A stretch of 64,000 bases of DNA, taken from Mytilus edulis. Its lineage: Eukaryota > Mollusca > Bivalvia > Mytilida > Mytilidae. This document shows, one piece after another, positions 1-11,614 of the stretch (within the stretch, counting starts at the first letter, position 1; every line of letters begins with the position of its first letter). Under the pieces are notes generated by a model that was not told the DNA's origin, did no database searches, and saw only the letters and a list, made by a program, of their open reading frames with translations. A program made the position numbers and the translations under genes. The stretch is from NCBI RefSeq assembly GCF_963676685.1, contig NC_092351.1, positions 44,444,733 to 44,508,732 of the forward strand. The letters run 5' to 3'.

Positions 1-450
1 TAGGTTATGCTTGGCATCGTATGTGTTCATCCCTATACCTAAATAGATATGCACAGGTATCTTTCATATTTTCATACTAAAGAAATGCATACTTTGTTTT
101 ACAGCCCGATCTCTCCTTACATATATAATATGTAAAAAGAAGAAATCAAAAACCGTCTGGACAAAAAGAAGAAAATAAGAAAAGACTCTGTTCCATACAA
201 AAAAAAATTTCCACGTTAAAAATTCATCAACTGAAATAAATTGTCGGATATCTACAATTCAGTAAAATCATATCGGTAGTGAGCATATTTTAATAAACAA
301 AGAGAATCAGATGCATTGTTTTTCTTAACAAACACGATGGTGAATGATCTCTACCCGTTCACGCTTAGCTTCGTAGCTGTCATCGCTGGTGCTATCATTA
401 GAAATAGGTTTCCTATTATTATTTTGAATTTTTATACTTTACAGTTACTA
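1..450. other. 3' flank of UGT block 1 (segmental duplication)
   Basis: No gene is visible. The sequence aligns by eye with 27230-27624 plus 28880-30240 and with 47500-47890, the equivalent flanks of UGT-2 and UGT-3. Shared landmarks are the repeated 'tacatatataatatg' and 'ctctacccgttcacgctt'. This shows that the duplicated unit extends well beyond the UGT coding sequence on its 3' side. Confidence 0.6.
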
Positions 451-1904
451 AGGCCGTGTTCACATTGACCTAAACTCGGTGTTGTGTTAGTGTAACTCTC
501 ACATAAACTAAACATAATTACGTTCCCATTGATAAAACTCAATGTTTACATGTAGTTTGAATCATGTTTTGTCTACATGCAGTCGATGGTCGATGTTGGC
601 CTTGTGTAGGTTAAGTGTACACAACACTAGGCATTCAGAACTTAAATTTTCCCATGTATATTTAAAAAAAAACAATTTTTATATAAAATTGATATTTATA
701 ACACTTATTAATAAAGTTCTTTACAGAAATATTTGTCTAAACTTGATATATTTATTTGTTATAAAAACACTTTACGTAGCCTTATCAACCCCTTATCAAG
801 ACTCATCCATCATCATTGCCGAACACATAATTCATTTGAAAAGGTCTTCCCGAATCGATTGGACGTACACACTGACAGAAATATTTGCCAATGGTCTTTA
901 TACTCAAACAACGATTCACTCATAAAAGCCTCTGGCCTTTGTTAGTCTTGTATGATTTTTAATTTTAGTTTCTTGTGTATAATTTGGAGTTTAGTATGAC
1001 GTCCATTATCACTGTACTAGTTTACATATTTTTTAAGGGGCCAGCTGAAGGACGCCTACGGGTGCGGGTGTTTCTCGCTACATTGAAGACCCATTGGTTG
1101 CCTTCGGCTGATGTCGTGTTGTTGTCGCTTTGACACATTCCCCATTCCCTTTCTCAATTTTATTACTGAAAAATGGGCGAGGTTAGTTGTTTGTTTGTGT
1201 AGTATCTCTGATCCGTTAAAAGAAAATTAGAAATAAAAAAAAACATTACCCCCTCCCTTTGCCAAATACTCCTTGGAGAAAAAATACCACTTGAAACAAA
1301 CAGAAAAGATAAAAATGTAGTGATCCTTAACATCGCAATTCTTTTTCTTCGTCTGTAAGCACGGTGATGGCGAGCCTACGTTTTTAATGCGTAATCGAGA
1401 CATCTTTAAACTACTGCAAATCATCCAAAATGACTTTCTTAAAGGAGCAACCACTTTACTTAAAAAAAGGGGGAGGGGGGTTCTGAGTAAGATTTTTTTC
1501 TCGCGCGAAAGTTTATAATTAGTGGTTTTTTTTCTATGGTACCAATTCAATATTTTACACTTTAATGTATGGGGAAACTTTGGATTCAGAATATTTGTTC
1601 ATTCTAATCATCTGAATGACCCGATTTTTGTTTTAATCAAAATGTGGAAAAATCCATCACACTTTTTTTTTAAAGTCAAATGATAGTTCCCTAACTGCTA
1701 GAAAAGTTGTTCGAAAATTTGAATTACGTTCTACGTAATGAACATTTAAATGACATATAGTTTACAAGTGTGAACAAATCTTATGTACAGGTAGCTAAAC
1801 AAGGTGTATAGATGTGAACAAATTTAATGTAAAACTTGTGTACATTACATTAAACCAAATGTAAACATGTTTACTGTACACAGCGTTTGATGTGAACACG
1901 GCCT
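451..1904. mobile_element. Non-autonomous TIR DNA transposon, copy 1 (TA target site)
   Basis: The element starts AGGCCGTGTTCACAT and ends in the inverted ATGTGAACACGGCCT, flanked on both sides by TA (449-450 and 1905-1906). A TA duplication is typical of Tc1/mariner-type transposons, but no transposase is encoded. A second copy lies at 27625-28874. The equivalent positions beside UGT-2 (near 30255) and UGT-3 (near 47886) lack the insertion, so this copy arrived after the block duplication. It carries a nested insertion at about 926-1165 that the second copy lacks. Confidence 0.8.
926..1165 (+). mobile_element. SINE-like interspersed repeat nested in the transposon
   Basis: About 240 bp are present here but absent from the sister transposon at the equivalent position near 28098. 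A diverged second copy lies at 25715-25940, sharing 'gcctctggcctttgtt' and 'tctcgctacattgaagacc'. It has no coding capacity. Calling it a SINE is inference from length and dispersal; I could not identify a pol III box A/B pair. Confidence 0.55.
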
Positions 1905-1906
1905 TA

Positions 1907-2061
1907 AACAAATTCATGTTTGAACCATGTTGATATGCATGTATCAGTATCAGTATTATTATATCATACATTTTGAAACAAACATAGAGCCTGTAAATGG
2001 TCTTTTCTAATATTTTCAGATATTAGTTTGTACAAATTCAATTTACATAAAACACTTGGTT
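1907..2061. other. 3' UTR-side flank of UGT-1
   Basis: This short stretch aligns with 47900-48037 beside UGT-3, including 'catacattttgaaacaaac'. No separate feature is visible. Confidence 0.4.
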
Positions 2062-3609
2062 TTAGTGCAGTTTTTCTTTGGCATTCTTTTTTCTACAACA
2101 TATTTTAATACAAAACTTAAGAAATAACTTAAAAGAATATACGACAAAACCTAGTCCCAGAATGTAGATCAGATAAACATCTACCATAAAATATGAATAC
2201 CACTGAATATCTAGCGATGCTGGTCTGAAATGTTCTGTTCCATACTTAGTCACCAAGTCTATCCAATAAGCTTCCTTTTGTGTTGGTGTTTGTGGACGAC
2301 TGTGGAATATCTCAGATGCATTTTTAATGCTGAACATGAAATTGCTGTTATGCACTACTTCATTAATGTTGTCAACTAATTCGTTCACAGAAAAATCTAA
2401 AATATCCATTGAAATTCCATAACCCTTTTCTTATATAACAGCGGCATTTGTTTTTTTTTATAAAGAGCAATTGGAAATGCAAGCATAGGTACGCCATGGT
2501 TCAAAGATGCTGCTCTTTCCACAATGAGTGATAAATAGTTTGGTTTTGACATGCCAAAGCAGATCATTCTGTGGTAACCATGGCAAAAGTAATATGTTTC
2601 CATATTCTTTTTCATAATCTTCATTACGAAATATAAAACTGAAATGCTTCATCTTTTGAAAAGCTGAAATTAATTTATTCATTATATATTCAGGGCATGA
2701 CTTAATTATGCTACCAAAGGCAACGATAACTAAGTCATCTTTAGACTTCTCAACAAATGTCTCTATCTTAGATATCAACGAATTAACGGGCCTGGCTGCT
2801 AATCCACCACATAAAATGGCATTCGAGGCAATGGGAATTGGATAATCCATTAAACTATCCCCTCAATTATGTGCAGCAAAAAGCTACTTTTCAATTCGCT
2901 GTTTGACATAAACGGCTTTTCTGGAACTAGATTGCAACTAGATTGCCAAATGAAGGCATTGTGGGTTTGATAAGATGAATATTATACAATACGATATTAA
3001 TCATTCGTTCCAGGAATGTCATTTTGTCTATATATCCTGACCATAGTGCTGGCATATAGACAGGATTAAATGGCGTTCGGTGGAGACTTGTATCATAGTG
3101 GGCAGAACTTAAAATGAAGGGTAATGAAAGTTTGTATGCTTAATTTTCGTAGCAAACAAAAGGAGCATAGTCAACGATGGCATAGTCAAACTTTGCAGCT
3201 TTTAAGATTCCAAATAGTTCATCATTTGTCAAAAACGAATGACAGTGATCATATTTCCCAGTAATTGAAGTAAGGAAAAAGACTTAGAACCATTCATTTT
3301 TAATTCCGATATAAGTTGAACGTAATGAAAAATGGACGCATTATCCACGTGGCATTATCAAGACTTTTTGCTACTACATAACTAATCGATAATCCATTGG
3401 AACGTATTTCTTTGTCCATTGATGTTGAAAGCACAAATGTTGCTGAGTGATTGTACTTTTCTAATTTTTTTGTAATGTCTATTACAGTAGAGAAGTGACT
3501 TCTCAATTGGTCTACGAAAACATTACATTTTTTTAGAGTCCACATAATACAAATTTTTCAAAGATCCCAGGATTACAGCAATATCGAATGTTTTCTATTC
3601 ATACGTCAT
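2062..3609 (-). pseudogene. UGT-1: UDP-glycosyltransferase pseudogene
   Basis: This is a collinear but broken copy of the intact UGTs at 30412-31956 and 48038-49585. The inherited start codon is at 3609, but codon 5, Trp in the intact copies, is a TAG stop here. Coding then survives only in short frames: 3300-3545 (residues with YNHSATFVLSTSMDKE), 2458-2850 (donor-binding half with WLPQNDLLWHV and FITHCGKSSIFE) and 2062-2409 (C-terminal half with the membrane segment). Several indels separate these frames. The catalytic-His segment is retained as LRSHFS. Loss of frame in many places makes assembly error an unlikely sole cause. The 3' splice-like 'tattcttcag' directly before the ATG is still present, as in the intact paralogues. 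Confidence 0.9.
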
Positions 3610-3712
3610 CCTGAAGAATATAAAATCATTAATTCAGTAAATGAAAAAAACAGTTAGACGAAATACAACTGACAATTTTATTTATCTTTTGCAGTATTTA
3701 AATCATAATTTA

Positions 3713-4085
3713 AAAAAGAAGATGTGGTATGATTGCCAATGAGACAACTATCCACAAAAGACCAAAATGACACAGACATTAACAACTATAGGTCACCGTA
3801 CGGCCTTCAACAATGAGCAAAGTCCATACCGCATAGTCAGCTATAGAAGGCCCCGATAAGACAATGTAAAACAATTCAAACGAGAAAAATAACGGCCTTA
3901 TTTATGTAAAAGAAAAAAAATGAACGAAAAACAAATATGTAACACATAAACAAACGACAAACACTGAATTACAGGCTCCTGACTTGGGACAGGCACATAC
4001 ATATATAATGTGGCGGGGTTAAACATGTTAGCGGGATCCCAACCCTCCCCCTAACCTAGGAGAGAACTAAAAAAACAGTTGAAAA
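3713..4085 (+). repeat. Interspersed repeat family A, full-length copy
   Basis: Starts 'agaagatgtggtatgattgc' and runs through 'gtacggccttcaac', 'ccgcatagtcagctat' and 'ggcggggttaaacatgtt'. Other copies in this window are at 4365-4530, 10515-10830, 33896-34260 and 52307-52650 (plus), and 21395-21550 and 40240-40525 (minus). There is no coding potential. I recognise it as a very common mussel repeat but cannot assign it to a named family. Confidence 0.75.
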
Positions 4086-4364
4086 TAAGCTTTGTAGTAT
4101 TTTTACTGCTCTTAGATTAACAGAATTTCGTGAATCTCTCTGTATCACGACTTTCCAGTTGATCGACATTCTTTTAGAGATAAGAATGCAGGCGGAGTCA
4201 GTCACATCTAGTGCGGAAATATAAACACAAGCATAAAAAACTCAAATGCCATGTTCAATTCAATTTTGTTCAAGAAAGCCTAATTTTAAGGAATAGAAAA
4301 TTGTTGAAATTTATACTAAGAAATGTTTGAACTTAGAAAACAATCATTATTATACAATTTTTAT

Positions 4365-4530
4365 AAGAAGATGTGGATATGAGTGCCCCTGCATGACACA
4401 ACTCTTCAAGCGAGTCACAATGCACTAGTATACATAGCTACCGATTGGAGGTCAAAGTACGGCCTTCAACACAGAGCCTTGGCTCACACCGTACAGCCAG
4501 CTATGAAGGGCCCGAAAATGTAAAAAAATG
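4365..4530 (+). repeat. Repeat family A, diverged 5' fragment
   Basis: Carries the family landmarks 'aagaagatgtgg', 'gtacggccttcaaca' and 'cagccagctatgaagggccc' with many substitutions. It stops before the second half of the family consensus. Confidence 0.6.
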
Positions 4531-5019
4531 TTTACTTTTTACTCATAACAACAATATTATTATATTTGAACTTACGTGTGTACGTTGTGTTATTACAGTA
4601 TTGTCTATATTATAAAAGCATCTACGCTTTAATATTCCATAGATATTGTGTCATAGATAAAACTGGTTTGTTCCGGGAAGGTTTACCTGTTTTTTGTTAA
4701 ATGTCTTTTGAAGGAGTTGAACCATTTCGGTGGATAATTTACACTGCAGTCTCAGGTTTGGGTGAACGTTGGCGCCTGTTACAACGTTTAAACCCGGAAC
4801 ATTTGTATGCACTATCGTAAGAATGTAACCTTTAAAATACATAAGTATCCTGTTATATATAGATAAAGCAATCTCTGAATAGAAAATTAACGAATATGTG
4901 TATTTATAAATCCCTGAAAGCAGTTAATAAGAATACAAATTTAAAATATGTTTTGGGTTTGATGATAAAATCGCTGTTAGTGCCAATATAAACAATTTTC
5001 TAAGATCTTATTACAACAA
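4531..5019. other. No gene seen
   Basis: AT-rich sequence. The only open frame (4651-4842, minus) is short, has no recognisable motif and no relative elsewhere in the window. Confidence 0.4.
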
Positions 5020-5245
5020 TAAATAAAGGCAACAGTAGTATACCGCTGTTCGAAATACATAAATCGATTGAAAAAAACCGGGTTACAAACTAAAGCTGAG
5101 GGAAACACATAAAATATAAGATGAGAACTACGACACGACAAAACACATCATTAAAATGTAACACACACAGAAACGAACTATAATATAACTGACTTGGAAC
5201 AGGACATTTTAATAAAAAAAAAATGGTGGGTTATACCTGGTACTT
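5020..5245 (+). repeat. Interspersed repeat family C
   Basis: Landmarks are 'caacagtagtataccgctgt', 'aaatataagatgagaacta', 'taacacacacagaaacgaac' and 'gacttggaacaggacatttt'. Related copies lie at 16138-16280 and 53130-53560 (plus) and at 57290-57440 (minus). Confidence 0.65.
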
Positions 5246-5459
5246 AATACTTGAATTATAAGGTGCGATGAGATAATTAAGATTACATGGTGATTTTCAT
5301 CCTTTTAGTGTTTATATATAACCCATTGAGAATATTTGTATGTTAATACTTAAATATTTTCTTTTATTACGGTTTTTACACATATGCTTACGGTTGGTCT
5401 CGTTAGTTTAAATATGAATATGAATGTGACCAACCGATTTAGACTTTTTACCGAATTTG

Positions 5460-5685
5460 TTATCACATAAGCAACACGACGGGTGGCACATGTGGAGCAG
5501 GATCTGCTTACCCTTCCGGAGCACCTGAGATCACCCTTATTTTTTTGGGGGGGGGGGGGTTCGTTTTGCTTATCCTTTGTTTTTCTATGTTGTGTCATGT
5601 GTGCTATTGTTTGTCTGTTTGTCTTTTTCATTTTTGGCTTTGTCAGTTTATTTTCGATCTGTGAGTTTGACTGATTGATACTTGT
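5460..5685 (+). repeat. Interspersed repeat family B fragment, joined to a LINE remnant
   Basis: Contains 'cacatgtggagcaggatctg' followed by a poly-G run and 'ctatgttgtgtcatgtg'. The reverse complement of the same family occurs at 44621-44775. Its right edge joins directly to reverse-transcriptase sequence of the adjacent LINE remnant, reading in the opposite direction. Confidence 0.6.
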
Positions 5686-5689
5686 ATAA

Positions 5690-7320
5690 TAGTTTATTTT
5701 CATGTAAATGGTTAAAAATATTTTTGAAAACATTTTTTCCTAAGACTAACTCCCACATGACAATAGACTGGCCTGTAGTTAGAAGGTAATGACTTGTCAC
5801 CACCTTTGAATAAGGGAACATGTGCAATCTTCCATTTTTCTGAAAATATTTAATCATTTAAAGATTTGTTAAAGAAAGACATAATGGTTTGGAAATTTCA
5901 TTTCTGACAGCAAGTTACATTCTGTTGCTAATGATATCTGGTCCAACAGCTTAATTAACATCGAGCGTTGAAAGAATATCAAGTACATCTTGTTCACTAA
6001 CTACAATTTGTGAAATAATCTCAAGACATCGGTCTTCAAATTCCGGCAAATCTTTACAAGCGCCATCTAAATTAGAAATTGAACAAAAATACTTAATTAA
6101 AATGTCGGACTTTTCGGTTCCCTCATACGATTAATCTCATTTAAACAGCGTTAATGCGTTTTTGTCCGATCAAGTTAAATTCGGGTTACTAGTGTACGCA
6201 AGTTTAAAGTTATGATCAGGGTCCGTTATGGGAGGTAAATCATGAGACGGTGTATCACTTTTAATTAACATGTTAACCGTTTTCCAGTACTGTTTACAGT
6301 TTGTAACTTTTAGATCATCTAAATTTTCATTAATACTGTTAAAAAATGTTTTTTAGTTTGCTTTTTTAAGTTATTTACTTTGTTCCTTTGTTGTTTAAAT
6401 TCCTTTTATGCGGATGTACTATTCGAGCGAATAAAACAATTCGAAGCCTTTCGCGTTTTCTTGTTTCACGCCGCAAATTCGAATCATACCAAACTTTATC
6501 GTCACTGGTATGCTATATTAAGAAATGTGTTCGTGAAATTAGTTGCAGCAACATGAACGTCGCTTTCATCAGAAATTAAATATTCCCAATTTGTTTCGAC
6601 TACTTTTTGTTTCATTATGTCATAATCACCTTTTTTATAATCCCATATCAATCTTTTATAAGTTTGTTTTTTACTAAAACCACAATCAGTTGTGAAATAT
6701 GTTACATCATGATCACTAATACCTCTATCAAAAGGTATTGTGTCTTTTTCTAGAACTGGTATAGAATTAGTGACTAAAATAGGATCAAGTAAAGACGTGC
6801 TACCTGTTCGTCTGTCAAAATGAGTAGCTTTATCAATTATGTTAACAAGGCCATTGATGAAAAAAATATCTCTTATATTTGACGGTAGATCTGACATAAA
6901 GTTTTTATTCAGGTCACCTAGCTAAGCAAATTATGCAATTATTTTTATCCAGGGCATTTTTCAATATTTGATCAAAATACTGCCAGAAATAAACAGAAGA
7001 TTGCCGTTCCGATCTATAATTGATGTTTATTAATATGGATCGGAATTTAGTTTTTAGCTCAAACCACATACTCTCAAGTTGGCAATTCTCTAAATCATGT
7101 CGACATAGCTTTTATAATACATAATAATGAAACCCCCATGAGAATTTCTATTTTTTCGAACCGGTATTTCAAACCGGATATATATAATTCAGAATCTGTT
7201 ATATTTGAGTCTAAATGGGTTTCTGTCAAGAATACGACATCGTTATCTTCAACTATATCGACAATATAATTCAGTTTATTTCTAAGGCTTCTTATTTTAC
7301 CAAGGAAAATTGACAATGTT
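5690..7320 (-). mobile_element. Degenerate non-LTR (LINE) retrotransposon, endonuclease plus 5' part of reverse transcriptase
   Basis: Read on the minus strand, 7316-7095 gives an AP-type endonuclease N-terminus (KIRSLRNKL, then FLTETHLDSN with the conserved acidic residue). Frame 6897-6502 gives the endonuclease C-terminus with the SDHD motif around its catalytic His. Further on, around 6110-5870, a third frame reads SEQDVLDILSTLDVN then AVGPDIISNRM, and 5857-5690 reads FNHLHENKLLYKYQS, both typical of the start of a CR1/Jockey-type reverse transcriptase. Stops and frameshifts separate the pieces. The RT catalytic core is missing because the sequence is replaced by repeat B at about 5690. 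It is a dead, 3'-deleted copy; the exact clade is inference. Confidence 0.8.
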
Positions 7321-8226
7321 TTCTCAGATATTTCGCATGTGCGCTCATGACACGGGTTCGGTTAGATGTCACCAATTATTAGCAATAAACATAATAACTA
7401 TGTTAAATGAAATCATATAAGCAGAAGATCTGTATAAACTAAAAATACATAGTTTGAGTCTTGAAACAGTCATAAATAACGCTACAAGTAAGTCATACAC
7501 TGAGAACGATACAAATGTGTTTTTTTTTCTCAAACAACCCAGACTTATCTTTTGATAAGACAGTCCTATTGTATTTATATGCTACTATATCCCATTTGTC
7601 AAATACAAGACAATACATGTAAATGACAATAAAAGAAATATGACTGCTTTGAAAACCATGATGCAAGATAAACACATATAATTCGAATGATCATTCATGA
7701 AATTCAGGCAAATAAAAAATAAGGGAAAACAAAAGTTTATGTACAAAAGGCAAAATTGGAACATCATAAGAATGTTCGATGCAGTTGTTGTGAAATCAGA
7801 GAGATTAATTTAGTTAAGATGAATTTAGTTTCAATGTTATTTTAGGGGAGAAATAAATACATCAAATAAATCAGAAAACAAAACGTGAAGTTTTTTTTAA
7901 AAACAGAAGTTTTATTGTGAAATGTTGTAAATAGGTAAATAGAGTAATCTATCTTTTCATTTAATTAATATAAGTAAGCTATAACAATGTTTGAAGAACG
8001 ATCATTGATAAGGTTACAGGAATAATAATGAATCCACAGTAAATGATTAATAGAATATGGTTGGTCGAGTAGGAATTTATCATTTTCTGTTTTAAGATCT
8101 ATATTGTATTTACTTATGGGCAAGGATTTGAATGTATAACATTTTTTAAGATAAATGAATTGAAAGAAGAACATGTACTACATTTAGTGAAGATGACCAG
8201 AGATGGCTCTATGGTTTTCTGTACGT
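7321..8226. other. No gene seen; one solitary MITE end
   Basis: AT-rich, with short open frames lacking motifs. The sequence 'aatgaatccacagta' near 8027-8041 matches one terminus of the palindromic MITE family found at 24292-24500, without a visible partner end. Confidence 0.4.
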
Positions 8227-8806
8227 TAATAAAGGAGTAAGTCCGATAAAGGCCTCAAATTTCAGGTTCATCGGACGAACGAGTTTGGACACTTTTAAAA
8301 CACTTAAGTTTCTATTTCAGTTGATTCAAATAGTTTATGTGAAAGATTTTAACTGATTTACTCATTAAAAACGCACCGATTCAAGCTTAAATATGAAAAA
8401 TCTATCAAATTTGCAAAATAATGTCACTTTTCAGATGGTTTTTGTCAACAATGAAAGTGGCCACATCCGCGTTCATCCTTAATCTTTCTGAATGTTATTT
8501 ATTTTCATCGATTACAACTCACATTTCAATAATAAGAATGAACACAAATGAGGCCACTTTCATTTAAGACGGAAACTGTCTAAAATTTAACTAAAATGCT
8601 ACAATTGTGAAGATTGCAGTAATTTAGCATGACTTAATGATGCTAGTACCCGATATATGTGCATTGTATTATCAAAACATATTTATGTAGCAGAAGCATT
8701 CTACTTTCCAATATATAACTAAAAGTTTACATTTACACAATTTTGTGAAACTACTATATTTTGAAGCCAAAAAGAGGTCTTACTGGACCTACTCCTTTAT
8801 ATTTAT
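8227..8806. mobile_element. Palindromic foldback element (about 580 bp)
   Basis: The ends are inverted copies: left 'aaaggagtaagtcc', right 'ggacctactccttt', both next to TA. A second inner inverted pair, 'tgaaagtggccacat' near 8451 and 'aatgaggccactttcat' near 8550, makes the whole unit palindromic. No coding sequence. It is consistent with a TA-target MITE. Confidence 0.65.
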
Positions 8807-9254
8807 TACACTGCCTTCTTGATCTATAAAAAAGGGACAGACGGCACCATGGGACATAACTCTAAAATTTTAGGACAAGACTACAAGCAATAGAATAACA
8901 AGCAGATGACACAATGCAGTCTCTAAAAATCATTACCAAAAAAACTAAAATCTGAGCATCACAAACTTCACAGAAAACCAGGGGGAGAGGAGGTGCTCCA
9001 ACAAGGCAAGCAGATCCTCCCACACTAGTAGCACACTTTTTATATTTACGTAGCTTATGGCAAGTTACAAAATATGGTGATCATTCATAGAGGCTGATGC
9101 TAAAATCAAAGTCAAGGGGACATGGCTCTGGCTATGACAATGGGAAAATATATATGATCATCTATGTCACACATATTCCAGATGTTAAACCGAATCAAAA
9201 TGGTGTCTGTACAAAGGTATTTTGTGCCAATATTGCAGGCATGAACTGAACAAT
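8807..9254. other. No gene seen
   Basis: AT-rich sequence between a foldback element and the left arm of the NEIL3-exon inverted duplication. Nothing recognisable. Confidence 0.4.
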
Positions 9255-9432
9255 TATCTGCACCTGTAACATTTTCAGTAAGATATATTTATCCACTTTC
9301 AAGTATTTTTTATCATCAAGCTATTACAAGTTTTATTAGAAAGTCCTATGATGTTGTCTGAACACTTTGTGCATTTATTTGTTACACTAAAAATTTGATG
9401 ATTTATATGAAATTCTTAATTTTATGTACTAG

Positions 9433-9852
9433 AGTTGGAGTACTGGTACAAATTTAAAGAAGTTTATGAATATCTACAATAACGGAAAATGTGCTCAGTG
9501 TGACGGTTAAGTGGTGATATGTAGACTTGGTGAAGATAATGATAGAATGACATACTTCTGTGGACAATGCCTTGACACCATTTGCGAGTATGGTCTGTAG
9601 GAAACGATGATAGTCCATCGGAAAGGGACGATAAATGGCTGACCCGTGTTAAGAAAGAGCCATATCTTTTGCACGTTAAAGACACCTTTGTAGATTTCGA
9701 AAAAGAGCAGGCTAATGCCACTACAAGGCAGCACTCCCACCAGCAAAGTGGAAAGGGATTAATATAAGTTGCAAAACTTGTTTCCCAATCCACTATAAAG
9801 AAATATGTTTAAATTAATTCCAAGATAACAACCTCAAACAAAAACAAACAAG
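9433..9852 (+). pseudogene. NEIL3-like zinc-ribbon exon, broken copy
   Basis: After an acceptor-like 'gtactag' the frame reads LKKFMNIYNNGKCAQCDG, then a stop (TAA where the minus-strand sister has Lys), then VVICRLGEDNDRMTYFCGQC. The CxxC...CxxC pair with the GxxNDRxTxFC block is the zinc-ribbon characteristic of Nei-type DNA glycosylases, closest in wording to NEIL3. NEIL3 is a base-excision enzyme acting on oxidised bases and interstrand crosslinks. About 250 bp of foreign sequence (9570-9819) interrupts the exon before it resumes with 'aagataacaacctc' and a donor-like 'caaggtaaag'. With both a stop and an insertion this copy cannot be used. No other NEIL3 exons are seen. Confidence 0.7.
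9570..9819. mobile_element. SINE-like insertion in the NEIL3-like pseudo-exon
   Basis: This stretch is absent from the sister exon at 15133-15302, which gives the boundaries to within a few bases. Recognisable strings are 'ttgcacgttaaagacacc' and 'aaggcagcactcccacc'. It resembles short interspersed elements of bivalves. The SINE assignment is inference, and no clear target-site duplication could be read. Confidence 0.5.
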
Positions 9853-10514
9853 GTAAAGTCAACACTTTATTTTCCAAAAATCAACAACAACTTTACAGAA
9901 TAAACGTTATTACAGAATCAGACCTGCCAATTTTCATGGATTTCATAATTACCCAGGAACCACTAATTCCAATATACAATGAATTACAAATTTTCTATAC
10001 GAATGTATGTAAACTTTAAACAAAAACTTGAAATCAAATATCCACGAAAGTTTTTCTCAAGCCAGGAAAATTTAAAAACACTGAAATAAATGATTCCACA
10101 GAATCCAATGTTTGTAAAACCTCTCTATTTTCATGTCTCAACCTGAATCCATATATTGGCATCGTAAAACAGGTAAAAATACTGATTTTCACAGAATCTA
10201 CATCATCAAACTGCTTTTTACCTATTTTGATTTTCACTTCTAGCGTGTATAGGACTTCACCAACTTGGAGCACCTTTCAATACCAAGAAGGATAACTCCA
10301 AATTTATCCATAATCATATTACTGATACACTAACTCAAAATATGTTTCCTCCTTCTGACGTTAGGACATTTAGGTTAGGTCTTTTGAGTCATGGTACAAA
10401 GGTAAGAAGATTTTTTATGGGAGGGGGGTTTTCATTTTGTATTCTTATTTTTTTATTGAGTTATTATGCCAATTAATAAGTACAAGTATATGCAAAAACA
10501 AGACTTCTTTTAAA

Positions 10515-10830
10515 AAAAATAAGCTGTGGTATGGTTGCAAATGAGACAACTCTCAACAAGAGACAAAATTTCACAGAAATTTACAACTATATATCACTGT
10601 AGGGCCTTCAACAATTAGCAACGCCCATACCGCATAGTCAGCTATAAAAGGCCCTGAGATGACAAATGTAAAATAACTCAAATGAGAAATAATGGTCTAA
10701 TTTAAGTACAAAAAATGAACGAAAAATAAAAATGTAACACATCAACAAACAACAACCACTGAATACAGTCTCCTATCAGACTTTGTACAGGCACATAAAT
10801 ACAGAATGTGGCAGGGTTAAACATGCTAGC
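10515..10830 (+). repeat. Repeat family A copy
   Basis: Carries 'agctgtggtatggttgc', 'gccttcaacaattagc' and 'ccgcatagtcagctat', ending near 'gcagggttaaacatgct'. It lies just outside the left arm of the inverted duplication. Confidence 0.7.
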
Positions 10831-11193
10831 TCATCAGTAAAATCAGAAAGTAAAGAGTAAATATATGACTCTTTTAAACAAAAAAGCAGTGATCGCAGTA
10901 AAGCCGCAAAATCAAAACTGTTAAGATTTTTGGCTACATATCTCTATTCAAAATTGTTTAACAAATGTTTTCTAATTTTTTAGAACTTTATCTAAATTGA
11001 ATTTAGGAAATCTATTCTCTCTCTATTTACATCTCAAAATATTCATTACAGACAAATTCAATACTTTTATTGCCATATTCACATATAATAATTAGTTTGT
11101 GACAAAAATAATAAGCAAAAAACAACAGAATAATCCAAGAAATTAACAAAATAGTTGTTTCGGAAATCATATTTGTAGTTAATTATAATAGAT
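10831..11193. other. No gene seen
   Basis: AT-rich spacer without recognisable structure. Confidence 0.4.
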
Positions 11194-11277
11194 TGTACCA
11201 CTTTGTTATCGAAAACTAATGTGTACCACTTTCTTATCGAAAACTAATGTGTACCACTTTGTTATCGAAAACTAATG
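11194..11277 (+). repeat. 28-bp tandem repeat, three units
   Basis: Three head-to-tail units of 'tgtaccactttgttatcg' plus 'aaaactaatg', almost identical to each other. Confidence 0.85.
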
Positions 11278-11614
11278 TAAAAGAATAGTTACATGTACAT
11301 CATTGTATTGTTACATCTAGAAGAAAACAAGCTTGTTAAATTACTAGCTTAAAGTTCCTATAAACATATCATTGGTATACCTGCCAACTGTCATTCCCAA
11401 TTAGTATTTGAAAAGCAATGTTGTCTACAATTTAGAACAAAACAATCAACTTTACCACGGGTATAGGATTGTAAAAAAAGAAAAAGCAAATAAACAACAT
11501 TATAAACTGTTATTACAGAGGTATGTGTCGCTTTTTGCTAATTTCGATAATGCAAATGCTGAAATTAAAATAGCAACTCTTTAACATGCAAGTTTGGCAA
11601 ATATTGAAAGTCAA

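Larger units (their letters stand above)
9255..10490 (+). repeat. Left arm of large inverted duplication carrying a NEIL3-like exon
   Basis: The arm aligns with the reverse complement of 14530-15485 over its whole length. Matching landmarks include 'tttattagaaagtc', 'ggagtactggtacaa', 'ttcatgtctcaa' and 'gagttattatgccaatt'. The arms have diverged substantially, so the duplication is not recent. The left arm also carries an extra insertion at about 9570-9819. Confidence 0.75.

Noticed and set aside
542-945. Two overlapping open frames of 127 and 70 codons (plus strand)
   Set aside because: They lie inside a non-autonomous transposon, and the second recurs in the sister element near 27907-28104. 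No motif or protein-like composition.
5483-5674. 63-codon frame beginning MAHVEQDLLTLPEH
   Set aside because: It is interspersed repeat family B, seen again at 44621-44775; the frame is a by-product of repeat sequence with a poly-G run.
9464-9793. Minus-strand frames of 109 and 79 codons opposite the NEIL3-like exon
   Set aside because: They are antisense to the recognisable exon plus a SINE-like insertion; the plus-strand reading has the zinc ligands.
10810-10850. CTCATCAG string resembling a minus-strand hammerhead core
   Set aside because: No GAAA box, cleavage triplet or complementary stem at the required spacing; it is the end of a family-A repeat.
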